Source: Melanocharis versteri
Lineage: Eukaryota > Chordata > Aves > Passeriformes > Melanocharitidae
Length of the DNA: 64,000 nt
NCBI GenBank assembly: GCA_013397845.1
Contig: VZTG01008545.1
Location: 1,581,907-1,645,906, forward strand
Direction: 5' to 3'
Shown: positions 37,956 to 50,006 of the stretch, piece by piece
Layout of the letters: every line of letters begins with the position of its first letter
Numbering within the stretch: the stretch's first letter is position 1
Translations under genes and position numbers: made by a program
Notes under the pieces: generated by a model
Databases searched by the model: none
Seen by the model: the letters and a program-made list of their open reading frames with translations, nothing else
Told to the model about the DNA's origin: nothing

Positions 37956-38020
37956 ATATAGTTTTTCACCTATAGATATTCAAGATACCTTGACTATCTG
38001 TAGATGAAAAACTATAGAGC
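37956..38020. repeat. 28-bp imperfect hairpin with 4-nt loop
   Basis: The left arm (37957-37984) and right arm (37989-38016) pair over 28 positions with two mismatches and one G-T pair around loop ATAC. The sequence on the right continues into a degenerate TATC/TAGA simple repeat up to about 38085. Possible origins are a small transposon remnant, a simple-repeat fold, or a microRNA-like precursor. Confidence 0.75.
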
Positions 38021-39689
38021 TATCTATCTGTAGGTATCTATCTATATAGATTTTTGTATATAGATATCTCAATATATTTATTATAGATGTGCCTGCAATA
38101 TACTTTTATAAGACTAAAACCCTTTGTGATTTCAGGAAAATGTGGATGCTGGCATTGGCGGGTTGCTCAGCTGCAATGCCTGAGTAGCTCCTGTGCCTGC
38201 GGATGGGAGCTCAGTCAGGAGATGCTCTTTAACCTGACAGCTTCAGCACAGATTTGCTCTTTGGTGGTTGCTGGTGCCACCCAGCCTGGTTTGGTTGTTC
38301 TTCTCTCAGCAAGAGCAGGGTAGGAAACATGAGGACAGGTGTTAGGCCATGTTTGTGTTTTAAAGGCATTTCATATTGAGGTTCACATCTGCCTTGGGAA
38401 AACCCAGAGAGGAATTGCAGGTGAGTGGGGGACATTTCCAGTTTAAGCGTCACACTCAGCAGAAGCCCAGCTCTGGCTGGGCTCTGATCTGTTATTCCCA
38501 GCCTCCATCTGTCCCGTTGCTCTGACACACCAAGGACCTGCAATTACTTCCAGAAGAAGTTCAGCCATTTCCCTCTGGCTCAAGCAGCCCATGCATTTAT
38601 CCAAAAAAGATCTCCAAGTGCTTTTTGACTCTGAGCTGGGGATGCAGCAGCTTCTGGGCAGCTGAAACAGGGGCTCTGTCTCCGTCAGGTGGATTCTGCT
38701 CCATCACTACAGTAAACGCTGGTTTTATTTATTTTCACCATTTCTTTGCATTAACCACATGGGAAGTAGCTGCTGCACAGCCAAGCAGTGTTTGTACCTG
38801 ACAAGAGCCCATGATTTCAGACTCTCCACCCTTCCTCTGTGGCTTTGCTGCATTGTTTGCTGCTCTAGTGGTTCATGTGGAACTCACTAAAAGTGCCAAA
38901 GCTGGGAGCCATGGCAGAGTTGTCCCTCCACGGGCACAGCAAGTGCCACTGCAGGCAGTGGGACAGTTTTGTCAGCTGCTCCTAGGCTATCCCAGGGGAT
39001 GAAATTGCTCTGCAGGCACTCGGTGTGATCCACGTGGCAATTCAAAACAGCCCAGTGGCACTGCACTCCCAAAAAATGCTTTCCCCAGCACTGGGATGCC
39101 TGCCCGGAGTCAGCAGTGTCCAGACTGGAGCATGCACAAGTGGGGTGTTCATCATCAGGATCTTGGCAGGGGCCTTGTTGGGGCCTCATATTCCTGCAGA
39201 AAAGAGCAATTCCCACGTGCTGCCACCACAAAAGCTGCTCCTTAGTGCACAGCCCTGTGTCACTCTGGGTCACCTCTGCTCCCTGTTACAGAGGCTGGTC
39301 TAGGAGAGCTGGAGTGAGCTGGGGAAAACCCTGTCTGCAGCAGGCTGAGTGTTGTTCCTTTATGAAGGTTTTATTATTTATGGATTTATTTTGCCAGGTC
39401 CATCCTAGCTCCCACCCACCTGCTTCTTGGGTGGTGAGCCACCAGGACAGGCACTCGGGGACAACCCAGTGTCATTTGAAGGAGCAGCGATGGCTCTGGT
39501 GTGTTCTGCAGCATAATCACCTGCCCATGGGGCTGGCCAATTTGCCATCAAATTAGGCTTGAAAAGCCATAAAACTATTGTGGCAACATCTTCACACTGT
39601 TTACATCACTAAGCAAAAAGCTCTGCATGCACAGAGCATAAGGACGCTGGTGGTCCTCAGGCTGCAGCAGTGCTGAGCCTGCTGGCACG

Positions 39690-40160
39690 CCTCGCGGTCC
39701 GTGTCCTTGTCCCCGTCCCTGTCCCTGTGCCCCTCCGTGTCCCTGTCCACGCTGCTGGGGCGGGGAGGTGCTCAGCAGGGCTGCGCTGCCCGGCTGCACG
39801 CAGCAAAGCCCCTCTCCGCTGCAGCAGACCCAGCACAAACTGCTTGGAGAGCCGCGTCAGGGAGGGGAACATCAGCCCTGGCTTGTCTTCCTGAAGCCAG
39901 CTGGCCCAGACAGACCGCAAAACAACCGCAGCCTTCCTTAAAGCAGCGTGGTCTCGAGCAGAGCTGGCGGCTGTGGGGCGGCGGGGGCAGGAAGGAAGGA
40001 AGAAGGGGCCGGGCGCTGCCGGGAAGCCCAACGCGCTCGGCTTGGCCGGCTCTCCCCGGCAGCGTGTGGGATCCTGCGGCTCAGGCTGACACCGGCTGCT
40101 GCTGCGGAGATGACTCATGTGTTTCGCAGCGAAGATGATGCTCTCGGTGTCGCCAAGTGA
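39690..40160. promoter_or_regulatory. Orphan CpG island in the SAR1B-JADE2 intergenic region
   Basis: GC-rich sequence with many CpG dinucleotides is far from either gene's start (about 16 kb past the SAR1B stop). It contains a TCCCTG-type hexamer repeat at the left, a GGGGCGGCGGGGGC-like Sp/KLF run near 39976, and TGACTCAT at 40111. It could be the promoter of an unannotated non-coding RNA or an internal enhancer. No coding gene was recognised. Confidence 0.5.
39698..39750. repeat. GTCCCT-type hexamer repeat
   Basis: Tandem copies of GTCCCT/GTCCTT and variants lie at the left edge of the orphan CpG island. Confidence 0.7.
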
Positions 40161-40163
40161 TGC

Positions 40164-40190
40164 CTTCCCTCCCCTCCCCTCCCCTCCCCA
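40164..40190. repeat. (CCCCT)n microsatellite
   Basis: About five copies of CCCCT lie between the orphan CpG island and the CR1 fragment at 40195. Confidence 0.85.
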
Positions 40191-40194
40191 GGTG

Positions 40195-40536
40195 AAGGGG
40201 CCAAAAGCCTTCCAGTGCCTAAAGGGGCTGTAAGAATGCTGGAGAGGGACTTCTTACAAGGGCATGGAGTGAGCGGAGAAATGGGAATGGCTTTAAGCTG
40301 GAGGAGGGTAGATTTATATTAGACATTAAAAGGAAATTCTTCCCTCTGAGGGTGGTGGGGTACTGACACAGGTTTCCCAGAGAAGCTGTATCTTCGCCAT
40401 CCCTGGAAGTGTTCAAGGCCAGGGTGGATGGGGCTTGGAGCAACCTGGGATAGTGGAAGGTGTCCCTGCCCATGGCAGGACGTTATAGATGACCTTTAAG
40501 GTTCCTTCCAACCCAATCCAAACTGTGACTCTGTGA
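40195..40536 (+). mobile_element. CR1-type LINE fragment, plus orientation
   Basis: About 340 nt includes TTAAAAGGAAATTCTTCCCT, GGTGTCCCTGCCCATGGCAG and the end GGTTCCTTCCAACCCAATCC plus a diverged ATTCTATG terminus. It sits immediately after the (CCCCT)n tract. Confidence 0.88.
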
Positions 40537-43500
40537 AAACTGCACTGAGGGCAGATGATGGCTCTGGGGAATGGCAAAGCAGGGGTTGAGGCTTGCATGG
40601 GACCAGCAGCACCACAGCTCCTCTTCTTCATTAGGAAGGAGTTATGTTCCCTGCTTTGATGATTTGGGGACATAATTACTCATGCTGGAGTGGGAACTGG
40701 GCATCCCCCAGTGCTGCTGAGCTGCACCGAGCTGCACCACAGCTCAGCTCTGTGGGGCACTCGGGGTGTGGGGTGAAAGCCAGCATATGGGCTGGGGGCC
40801 AGTGATGAGAGGAACAGAGCTGGGGCTGGGTCGGGGGCAGCGGTGTTTCAGTCCAGGCTTTTCTTTCAGTTTATGTTTGATTATGAAACAAATTCGTCTG
40901 TGGAGGGTCAGAGCCTGTCGGTCCTCTTGCTCGGATCAGGTCTAAGAGCATCCTAAAAGGGGCTGCAGCACCCATGGGAGGCCAGGCTTGGGAGCAGAGG
41001 TCTGACAGTCAGAGGTGCAGGCAGTGAACCAGTGTCAGCCTGCCCACTGCCTTCGGCTCCTGGTGCAGGTACAAGCCTCCCCCGCCTTTCGGTGTTTCGG
41101 TGTCATTCATTCCCCCACCTCAAGAGTTCAGGGTTCTGACTTTCAGTCTGGTGTGAGCCAAACTCTAAGAGCAGAGTGTACATGAAATTGCTGCCTGTGG
41201 CTGCCTTTCCACTTGTACCAGATCGCAGGAGCATCCTCGGGGGGACAGCCCTGCTCTGAGTGTCATGTCTTACAGAGGGACACGGTCAGAGCCCCCCACG
41301 TCTCCCTGGGAAAGACAAAGAGGCACAAAATGAAGAGAAGTGGATGGGGATATTTTGTCAGCAAAACTCCTGCTCCTGCTGCTTCCCTTCTGAGGGCTGC
41401 AGATGCTCATTCCAGCTGAGTTTAGCCTACGGCTGAGTCTGGAAGATGTTTCAGTTGCTGCTGCAAACAGACTCCCAGTTCTTTCCAGTCATTCAGCAAT
41501 GAGCCAATTCCTTGTTTATTTACCCCATCAGTACAGTCTTTCAGGTCCACAAACCTTTCCCCCGATTCCCTCATTTCCAACAAACTGCTTTCATTGATAC
41601 ATTACAGAAACCAAAAGGCAAAATGAGTTTGTACATGCATGACAATTTCACTTCTGCCAGCCCCCAGCATCACAGCTCTCCAGCAGCCAGCAAACACCAC
41701 CCTCAGACTGGAAAATCAGCTGAAATGTGATTTCTATGAGGGCCCCAGTGTGGTTTCTCTGGCTATCAGACAGCGCTGCCCTCAGCTTGGCCACCTGCCT
41801 TAGTGTAAGGTAATTCTCTTTGCTGAAGCAGCTGTTGTTCACTTAATTGTCAGGAGGTGAGAACCCTTAGCTAAGCCGAAGACTTTATGAAACTATTAAA
41901 AAAAGCCAGTGAGCAGTCTCAGAAGCCAGTAATGGCATCCTATGTTCCCCCATTAGGAAGCAGAGAGTTAGACTGAGTTTCAAATCTCAGGTCATGTGTT
42001 CCAACCGGCAGCTGTGAGCCAGGCGCAGCAGTGACATCTCCCTTGGTGTCAGGTGGGGCTTGTTACTTCACCATCATTGCATATCCTCTAATGCTTGGGA
42101 TGGAAAACACTGCAGATGCCTGTCAGGGGGGCTGGTGGGATGCTGGGAGGGAGCTGTGGCTCCTGATGGAGTGGGGGAGGCGTGGCCCCCCTTGGAACAC
42201 TCTCGGCTCAGGTTGTGCCAGTGCCACGCCATGCCCTTGCCACTCCCAGCCTGTGCTCCTGGCGCTCAGCTATTTATACTCCTTTATTTATACTCCTTCT
42301 TCCTCCTGGTGTGTTGGTACGAGCCAGTTTTGGAGCTGTTGTGCACCACACACAGAGGACTGGGGAGATGCTCGCAGGCTTCAGATCAGAGCAGTGACCT
42401 AAGTCCTCACGGCTCAGCAGACATCTGGCTCTTGCTGTGCCAATAAATGTGCCTTGTGGCTGACTGTGCCTTGGCATCCTTGCGACTCAGCCTAAAATAT
42501 CAGCCATGGGTCCTTTTTCTACCAGGGGGGAGCTGGTGCCGAGCAGGTGATGCTCGTGGCACATGGATGTGTGTCCCCAGCCTGCCTTCGGCCACACAGT
42601 GATGCTGCTTGGCCCTGTGCTGCTCTGGAGCTGCTCCCTGTGTGGCGGGTTAAAAAACCTGATTGGAACCAGCTTGTTCTCCATGGCTCTCCAGAACAGC
42701 CGTTTGGGGGGCTGGACCACGCCAGGTCTGTGTGCTGGTCTCTCTGTCGAGGACTCCTGTGTCCCCCAGGATGGCACCTGGTTCAAGCTGGCTTTGGGAA
42801 TGCATGACACAAGGGCTGGCATCCCTGCTGCTGTGCTTTATCCCCCAAACTTACTCATTTTATAGCTGAAGCTGCAAAAATTGCTGACTTCCCTCTTTTA
42901 GAAATGCTTTATTTATCCTGCTTTCTTATTAAGGGCAGGAATTCATCCCCCGCCTGCCGGTCGCTCTGCGGAGTGTCAGTGTTATTTGTGGTATCCCATA
43001 CAACAAACACCTATTTATAGCTGAGCATTCTTGGAAGGGGTTTGGGTACCTTGTTTTCTGCAGGGAATTTTCTCTCTTGAAGGGCACTGCACTCCAGCCT
43101 GCACAGGGAGATGTTTGGGTGGAGGCAGAGCATGTGGCAGGTCCATTCCCACATGGATGGCTGGTGTCCTCAGCATCTCTCTCCTGAGAATAATTTTCCC
43201 AGGAGTTATGGCTGCAGATGTGTTATTTTGCTTTCTTGACCTGCCGTTTTTTTCTCTGGAAACACTCAATTTCATTGATCTGACCATTTGGAGTTCATTG
43301 CAGGGCTGCTAATGACCAGGTGTAAAAGTATTTTAACTTCTGCATTTTCTCCTCGTGCTCAGTGTCAGCATTATAAAGTACCACTTAAAATATTAGCGCA
43401 GGCAGTCAATTACTTTAATCTTTATTGCATCTGAATGTACAACAGCTACTCCTGAGGAAAAACACTGCATCTGATACTCAGCAGAGTGGGTTTAGCTGGG

Positions 43501-46188
43501 AAACACCATCCCAGCACTTTGGGAAGGGCCAAAATCCTGCCACTTTGGGAAACACCATCCCATCTGCACACACCAGCAGAGTTCAGACTCCCCCATGGCT
43601 CATTTCTCAGGGCACACACAGCACAAACACCTCCAGCACCTGACTTCTGATTTTGGAAGGGAGCTGCATTCCTCTTACCTCCTAATTCCCGTATGAACTC
43701 TGCTGTTTGCGTGATTTATACCTGATGGCAGACAAGGTCCAGGATCTGTGCCCCTAGCACCCTCTCATGGATGAGGGATGGATATGGGCAAAGCTGTGGG
43801 CTCACCCTCTGCCCCCAAAACTTGGCTGGGGGCTGAGCACCTCCCCACCATGACTTCATGGTGAATCTCCAGCATGTTTGGCCATCTCAGGAGAAGGAGG
43901 AGCTGCCTGCAACCAATACCAGTCCCAACTCATCCCCAAGCTAAGTTGCCCTGGAAAAACACACCTGGTTAAACCCTCCATGAAAATGCCTAGTTAGACC
44001 CTTCACAAGTCTATTTTTCACTTGTGCATTAAACGAACAGGGAGTGAGTTTGTCAAATAGAGTTTGGGATGGGCAAGATGGCAGAGGCAGTGCTTGTGAA
44101 ACCCTCTAGATCAGCCAGGGTCGACACTGGCTGCAGCGGGATTTTTCCCTTGTTTTGTGGGTTAGTCATAGGTTTGTTTATTTTTTTAGAGATTTTTTTT
44201 CTTGTTCATCTGTTGCAATCACAGCAGACACATCATTTCACAGCCCTACATGGAAATCCAAGACCAAGGAACTATTTTTAGTGCACAAAATGTCTCCCCT
44301 AAATGTATTAACTTTGGAAGAGTAAATATTAAATATAGTCTCATCACATTAGAGGCATTTATGCTGAAGTACAGCACCAGCGGTTTTAATGGTTAGGGGA
44401 AATTGTGTTATACCACCAGCACTTAATCAAACACAATAAAACAAGGTCTTACTGCAGTTCTTTCAGGATAAGCTGAAGGAAAATTAATTCCACATCCGTT
44501 GCTGATGATTTACTGACACTGGGGCATATTTGACCCATTAGTATTTATGGTGGCACTTGCAATCCTTATGCAAAACATATAGAGACTAGCCTAACATTTA
44601 TTTTGCAATTAAATTGAAATGATTCTTTGGCTACTTGCTCCAAACCCAGGCATTCAGCACCATCTGTGATGAGGATACTATAGGCAAACCCTGAGTGAGC
44701 ACCATAGGAAAGCCCTATGTGCTCTAACTGCCTACAAATATATATTTTTAATAATGGCTTTTTGTAGCTTTATTGGGGAATCGTTTCTCAGGCTGGGCTG
44801 TAGGACAGTGTGGTGCTGCTGGTGGAGCCCCAGTGCCCCAGGTCTGTCTGTCCCCACTCTGTTGAGTGCCTGGAAAACCAGCAATGCCCCTCGTGGCTGG
44901 TGGCTCTCCTCTGGTGATGGTGATGGGCAGCGGGGTTACTGCCTGGGTTTGGTACCCAGGGTTTGGGTCCCAGCCTCGTGGAACTCCCTCCTGCACCTCA
45001 CTCCTTCAAAAGCCAGCTTGGGGTTTAGAAGGTGTCTGTCTAAACAGAAAGATGTCAGATATGAGCTGCTGAGCTGTTCTTGGTGAGTTGATTTTGTTGT
45101 CAGCTTGGCCATTTTATCTCTGGTGAAATGGGCTCTCTGGGAGAGGAGGTGACACACAGAGGTGATGTAGTCTTTTTAGCAGCCCAAAATTCTCTCTCCC
45201 TTTGCTTGTAGGCATTTCTGTTCCATTCCCCATGCCCATTTCCACGATACATCCAGCTAGACTATCCCAGCCATCTCTGGTCTAACGCAGGTGCCAGAAG
45301 GCAGGGATGCATCTTCCCAGGAATTTGGCCAGCTCTCTCTTCCATGAGCCTTAAATGTTTTGGAGACAAAACCCTTGCCAGTTTGTAAAGATGATGCCTC
45401 ATGTTCCCCAGCATCAGATCTCTGAGATCCATGTGGGCTTTGGCATCATCCCCTTGGGCATTTTGGGGCTGGGAAAGAGGTTGCTGTTTCGGGTTAAACC
45501 GGAACAGTCAGGCTGGCCTTGCTCCCTGCTTTATGGAATTGAACTCCTGAGTATCTCCCTGCCTAGAACAGGTGAAAAACTTACTACAGAAGGCAACTCT
45601 TGAACTGGCTTTTTGGCAGGTTCATGCATGTTGCTGTAGGCGCCACACCTGCACCGAGGGGCTCTGGGGATTAGACAGGAGTTTGAGTTCATCACTGGGG
45701 TGCCTGGAGAGCTGTGAGCAAGAACACAGCCCAGTAACAAAATCCTTACTGTGCAATATACCAACCCTTTGCCTTTTCATTGAAGAGCTAAATGTAAAGC
45801 CATGGTAGTTGCCTCAATGCCCCATCTCAGATGAATGGTTTTGCCCTGTCTGCACTGTGCACCATGACCTGCCTGATTAATCACTTCACCAACAAATTGA
45901 ACGAAGTATGTCTACTAAATAGCTCATTTTCCTCCAGCAGCTTGGGCACTTGGGCAATTTTACAGAAGAAAAATGTGCCAGTGGATGCCAAAAAAGGTAG
46001 AAGAAAAGAGCCATTCCTTGATGACTTGAATATTTGCTGAAGTAAGGCAGCACCCTTGCCTGTGGCCTCCAAACCAGCCAAGCATGCACAGGAAGATGTG
46101 GATCCCATTCAAGTTTTTAAAGCTGTGTGATGAGCCCTGTGCTCCTACCACTCCACAGGTGGAGGGTCAGGCCCTCGACCACAGCCTG
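40537..46188. other. Intergenic, no gene recognised
   Basis: GC content is mixed, with many chance frames. A short direct repeat (TGGGAAACACCATCCCA at about 43497 and 43548) is visible. The AT-rich block 44280-44630 looks unlike its surroundings and could be a conserved non-coding element. Confidence 0.45.
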
Positions 46189-46305
46189 AATCACAGAATC
46201 ACAGAATCACAGAATGGTTTGGGCTGGAAGGGACCTCAGAGATCATTCAGTTCCAATCCCCTTCCATGGGCAGGGATGCCACTCACTAGATCAGGTTGCT
46301 GGTTG
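46189..46305 (-). mobile_element. CR1 3' fragment, minus orientation
   Basis: Three tandem AATCACAG units are followed by AATGGTTTGGGCTGGAAGGG, then CAATCCCCTTCCATGGGCAG. This is a well-preserved CR1 3' end, downstream of the probable JADE2 poly(A) site. Confidence 0.9.
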
Positions 46306-46843
46306 ATATCAGCAGGATACAAGGAGTGTCTTACAAACAGGAACACATTGCTAGAGTATGTTGGATTTCACAGCTTGCTTTTGCTCTCATGAATAGCAAA
46401 TCTAGCAGTGTGTTTCCCTGCCTGTTACACCAGCTCCTGGTGCAAGAAGCTGTTCCTCTGAGCATTCTGTCTCACAGCAGGACTTCCTCTGTGGGCTTTC
46501 CTCCAAGTCTGCAAAACGACTTAAATCTCCACGAGAAAGGTGGCTACCTTGAATTACAGAAACTTTTAGGCATGGAGAACTTTGCGAACATCCTCTTGCT
46601 TGGGCTTGCCCTTCTAGCTGTGACAAATGTCTCCAGCTGTTTCCCAAGAGCTGGCTATGATTTGGCAATGGAAATGTCAATGGAAATGCAATGGAAGTTC
46701 AAAAACTTGTTACTCACAGGCAGAGTGGCTGCATCAGCAGGGCTGGACCAGCCCTGCATCCTCACAGAGCTGCATCCCTGGGATGAGTTTGCTCTGTGTG
46801 ACCAGGCTCACTACACTGACACGAGGTACACAGAAAACACTGC

Positions 46844-46849
46844 TTTATT
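46844..46849 (-). terminator. Candidate distal poly(A) signal of JADE2
   Basis: The plus-strand TTTATT reads AATAAA on the JADE2 strand and is followed by the GT-rich TGTTTTCTGTGT. It would give a 3' UTR of about 3.6 kb, similar in size to the long 3' UTR I recall for the mammalian gene. Confidence 0.5.
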
Positions 46850-49137
46850 GACTGCATTTGCCAACACATTGAGGAATGCAAAGGGTTTTTTTTTCATAAG
46901 CGATGGGCCATGGTCCCAATGTCTATTAAAGCATACACTGTATCTAAACAGGATGAAAATAATGGCAGACAGAGCTATTCCAAGGCAACACAAATAGCAT
47001 GCATAATACAGTCTCACACAGAACGAGTTTGATAACATTATATTGCTTTAAGGATTAACTAACATGGAAAATGTACAAAAAGGAGAAATAGGTTTTTGCA
47101 TTAATGAAAAATACATTTTTTCTCTACAAAGGAATTTCTAATACAAGAAAATAAATATTGCAACATAAGCCAAAAATAATTTAAAATTGCTCTTTTCAAT
47201 ATATTTTCAATATTTCTCTTTTGTATTAACAAATGGCACATCACGTTCTTTGAAACAAAGAAAACAGAAGGGTTTCTCCTCCTGCGACATTCATATCGTT
47301 TCCTGTAACTGATGTGAAGTGGGTTGTTTTGAATGTGGAATGGTGCAAACTGCAGGGGATTTCCTTAAAGAACAACCAAACCTCATGCCCTGCCCTGTAG
47401 CAGCATCTTCCCGCAACCTGCATCCATCCTGGCTCCATTCTGCATCTGACCTTGGGGTGAGTTCCATGGGACAGCAGGCATCCTAACCCCATAAAATAGG
47501 TGCAAGTGAAAAAAAAAAAGTAAAAAGAAAAAATCAAAAGATGAGCGTGGGGAAAATGGGAGTGTGGAATGGGAGCTGTCCTGGGGAAACTCTCTCAACC
47601 ATCAGGGTTGGGGCTGGTGTGGGGCTGTGCTCCATCAGGAAATGATGCTTTCTGCATCTTCATCTCGACAGCGGCTGCTTCTCCAAGGAAACAGGTGCTC
47701 TTACAGTGCAAATGTCGATTCCTGCAGTCTATACATCTTAAAAGATAACATTTCTGTACTAAAATAAACCTTTTTTCTCTTCTCTTTCTATTCATTTCAA
47801 AATACATTTACATTAACATCAAAAATATTTTCCTTGTGCATTTTCTCTCCAGAACACCAGACTCCCCTACTCCGGCGATGCTCCAGGCAGGGGATGCTCT
47901 GGGGTGGCTGCAGCCATCCTGCCATGGTTCAGCCCTTGCTCAGCCCCACAGCTCACCAGAGCCCTTTTCCTCCACTGTATTCCCGCCATCCCATTCTTCT
48001 CCCTGTGCCCCACCAGCTCCTTTAGCTTTTCCCCCATCTCCCAATGGCAAAACATGATGCCTGATGTTTTGGGAGTGTTTCAAACTGTGTTATTGCCAAT
48101 GCTGGAGGTGCCAGATCGGTTGTTCTTTAAAGTTTCCCCCTTTTTGCTTTCCTGTACTGAGAAGACAAGTAGTGCAGAAGCTGATGAATGGAACTGTGTA
48201 CAGTGAAATTTGTGGATTGCTTTTTTTTAACCATAATTGAGTGAAGCACACGGAAGCAAGATTCATTAAAAGGCAGCATATTGATTATTGTTATGACTTG
48301 TATACTAGGATACTGGAGCTAAAGCTAGCAAGCCTGATAAGATAAACTAAGTCCTATTTACTGTATTTAACATTATCTGAACATACTGAGCCTTAATTAA
48401 TGAGCAGATTTTCATTTCCAACCTCAATGGATTATGCTAATTTATAACAAAGGTGGTTCCTGTTTTGTTGGTATTTTGCTTTTTTTTCTTTTTTTTTTTC
48501 CCCACTAATAACTTGTGTCACATTTTCCCATCTGAGGAAGGTTCCTTCCCAGGCACAGTCAGTCTCAGCCAGGTGAGTGTTGGGCTCAGGCAGGGCTGGG
48601 CATCCCACCCAAAGCCCCCACCGCTCGCCGTGTCTGGGATCAGCTGGGCTGTCATCGCTGATCTTTGCTGCAATTTTATCAATAATAAGGACTTTGGAAG
48701 GCTGATAAAGATGATGATCTACTCTAAAACATCAATCGAAATAGTCTCAGAGTTTCAAAAAGAAAGCTCACAGTGAAATGAGCAAAAAGCATTGGAAACC
48801 AAAACGGCAGGATGCAGTCTCGGAGCAGCAGCATCCCTCGGAGCAAGCTTGGAACCTAACGCCGCAGCAGTGTGGTATGAGTGTGTCTTTAGTCCTTGGT
48901 TGCTAAATAACTTCCAATTTTTTTTTCATAATGACAAGTTTCCGGTTTCTGGCTGTGCTGCTTGACTGTCAAAATATTTCTTTGGCATCCACAAAATTCT
49001 TTGACTGATTGGTTTGACAATTGCAAGGTTTTTTTGTTTAGTGATGGGTTTAACCGGTTGCAGAAGTGTCCCAGGTTTGGGTTGGTTTTGTTTTTTTTTT
49101 TTTAGTTTTTTTTTAAAACATTTTTTATTTTTAAAAA

Positions 49138-49154
49138 ACAACAACAACAACAAA
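49138..49154. repeat. (AAC)n microsatellite
   Basis: Five or six AAC units follow adjacent T-rich and A-rich tracts. Confidence 0.85.
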
Positions 49155-50000
49155 AGTTTCAGTGAATTCCTTTTTTTTTTTTGTTCCCTGAGCTCACACT
49201 GGGGTCACTCCAATAAAACACGTAGCATGACTTAACTGTGACCTTTGAAGCCAAAACCGAAGTAATGGTGCAATTAAGTGCAAACATGGAAATTCGCCTG
49301 ACTTATAGGTAACATGGGCTTTTAAACAACATTTAAGGCTTATTGGGGACATTTTATGCTTTAAATTATTGTAATATTTATAATGTCAGCTTCTGTGAAT
49401 CACCCCTCCACAACAAGTCAACAGCTTGTAACCAGGATTTAAGGTAAAAAAAAACCCAAACAAAAACAAAGGATGGAGAGGAATAAATTCACCATTTCTA
49501 TTGTAGCATTTAGCAGGAAAACACAATGGTGGTGGCAAGGCTTGCCATTTCCCCTCAGTGACGGCACATTTGGCCTTAGGGCCATGATTTTGGTTTGCAA
49601 GGGGGATTTCAAATGTGCTGCCCTGGCATGGTGGGACCATGGCAGCATTGCAGAGAAGCATGGGCAGAAAAATCGCTCAGCCTCCCAGGTTACACCAAGC
49701 CTGACTCCCCACGGTGGTTTTAAAGGATGCTTTCCTCCTCCATTCTGCCCCACATTTCCATTTTCCACTTGCTGATCCATTCACCTGAGTAAATCACTTC
49801 AGTGTTTCTAACAACCTCAGTGGGGGCATGGACAGGGAGGAATTTTGCATCCTGGCCCCTGGACGGATCCCAACCAGATGGAAAGGTGAGGGGGAAAATA
49901 ATGACCAAGGGTTTTTTTTCCCCTAAAAATAGAAATGTAACATTGCTCTCTTCCACCCCAAGCGTTTTCCTCCAACAAGCTTTTTGTGCTTTAGTCATTA

Positions 50001-50006
50001 TTTATT
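50001..50006 (-). terminator. Candidate proximal poly(A) signal of JADE2
   Basis: The minus strand reads AATAAA about 480 nt after the JADE2 stop. Use of this site would give a short 3' UTR form. Confidence 0.4.

Noticed and set aside
43497..43565. Direct repeat of TGGGAAACACCATCCCA
   Set aside because: Two short copies only, best explained as a small local duplication.
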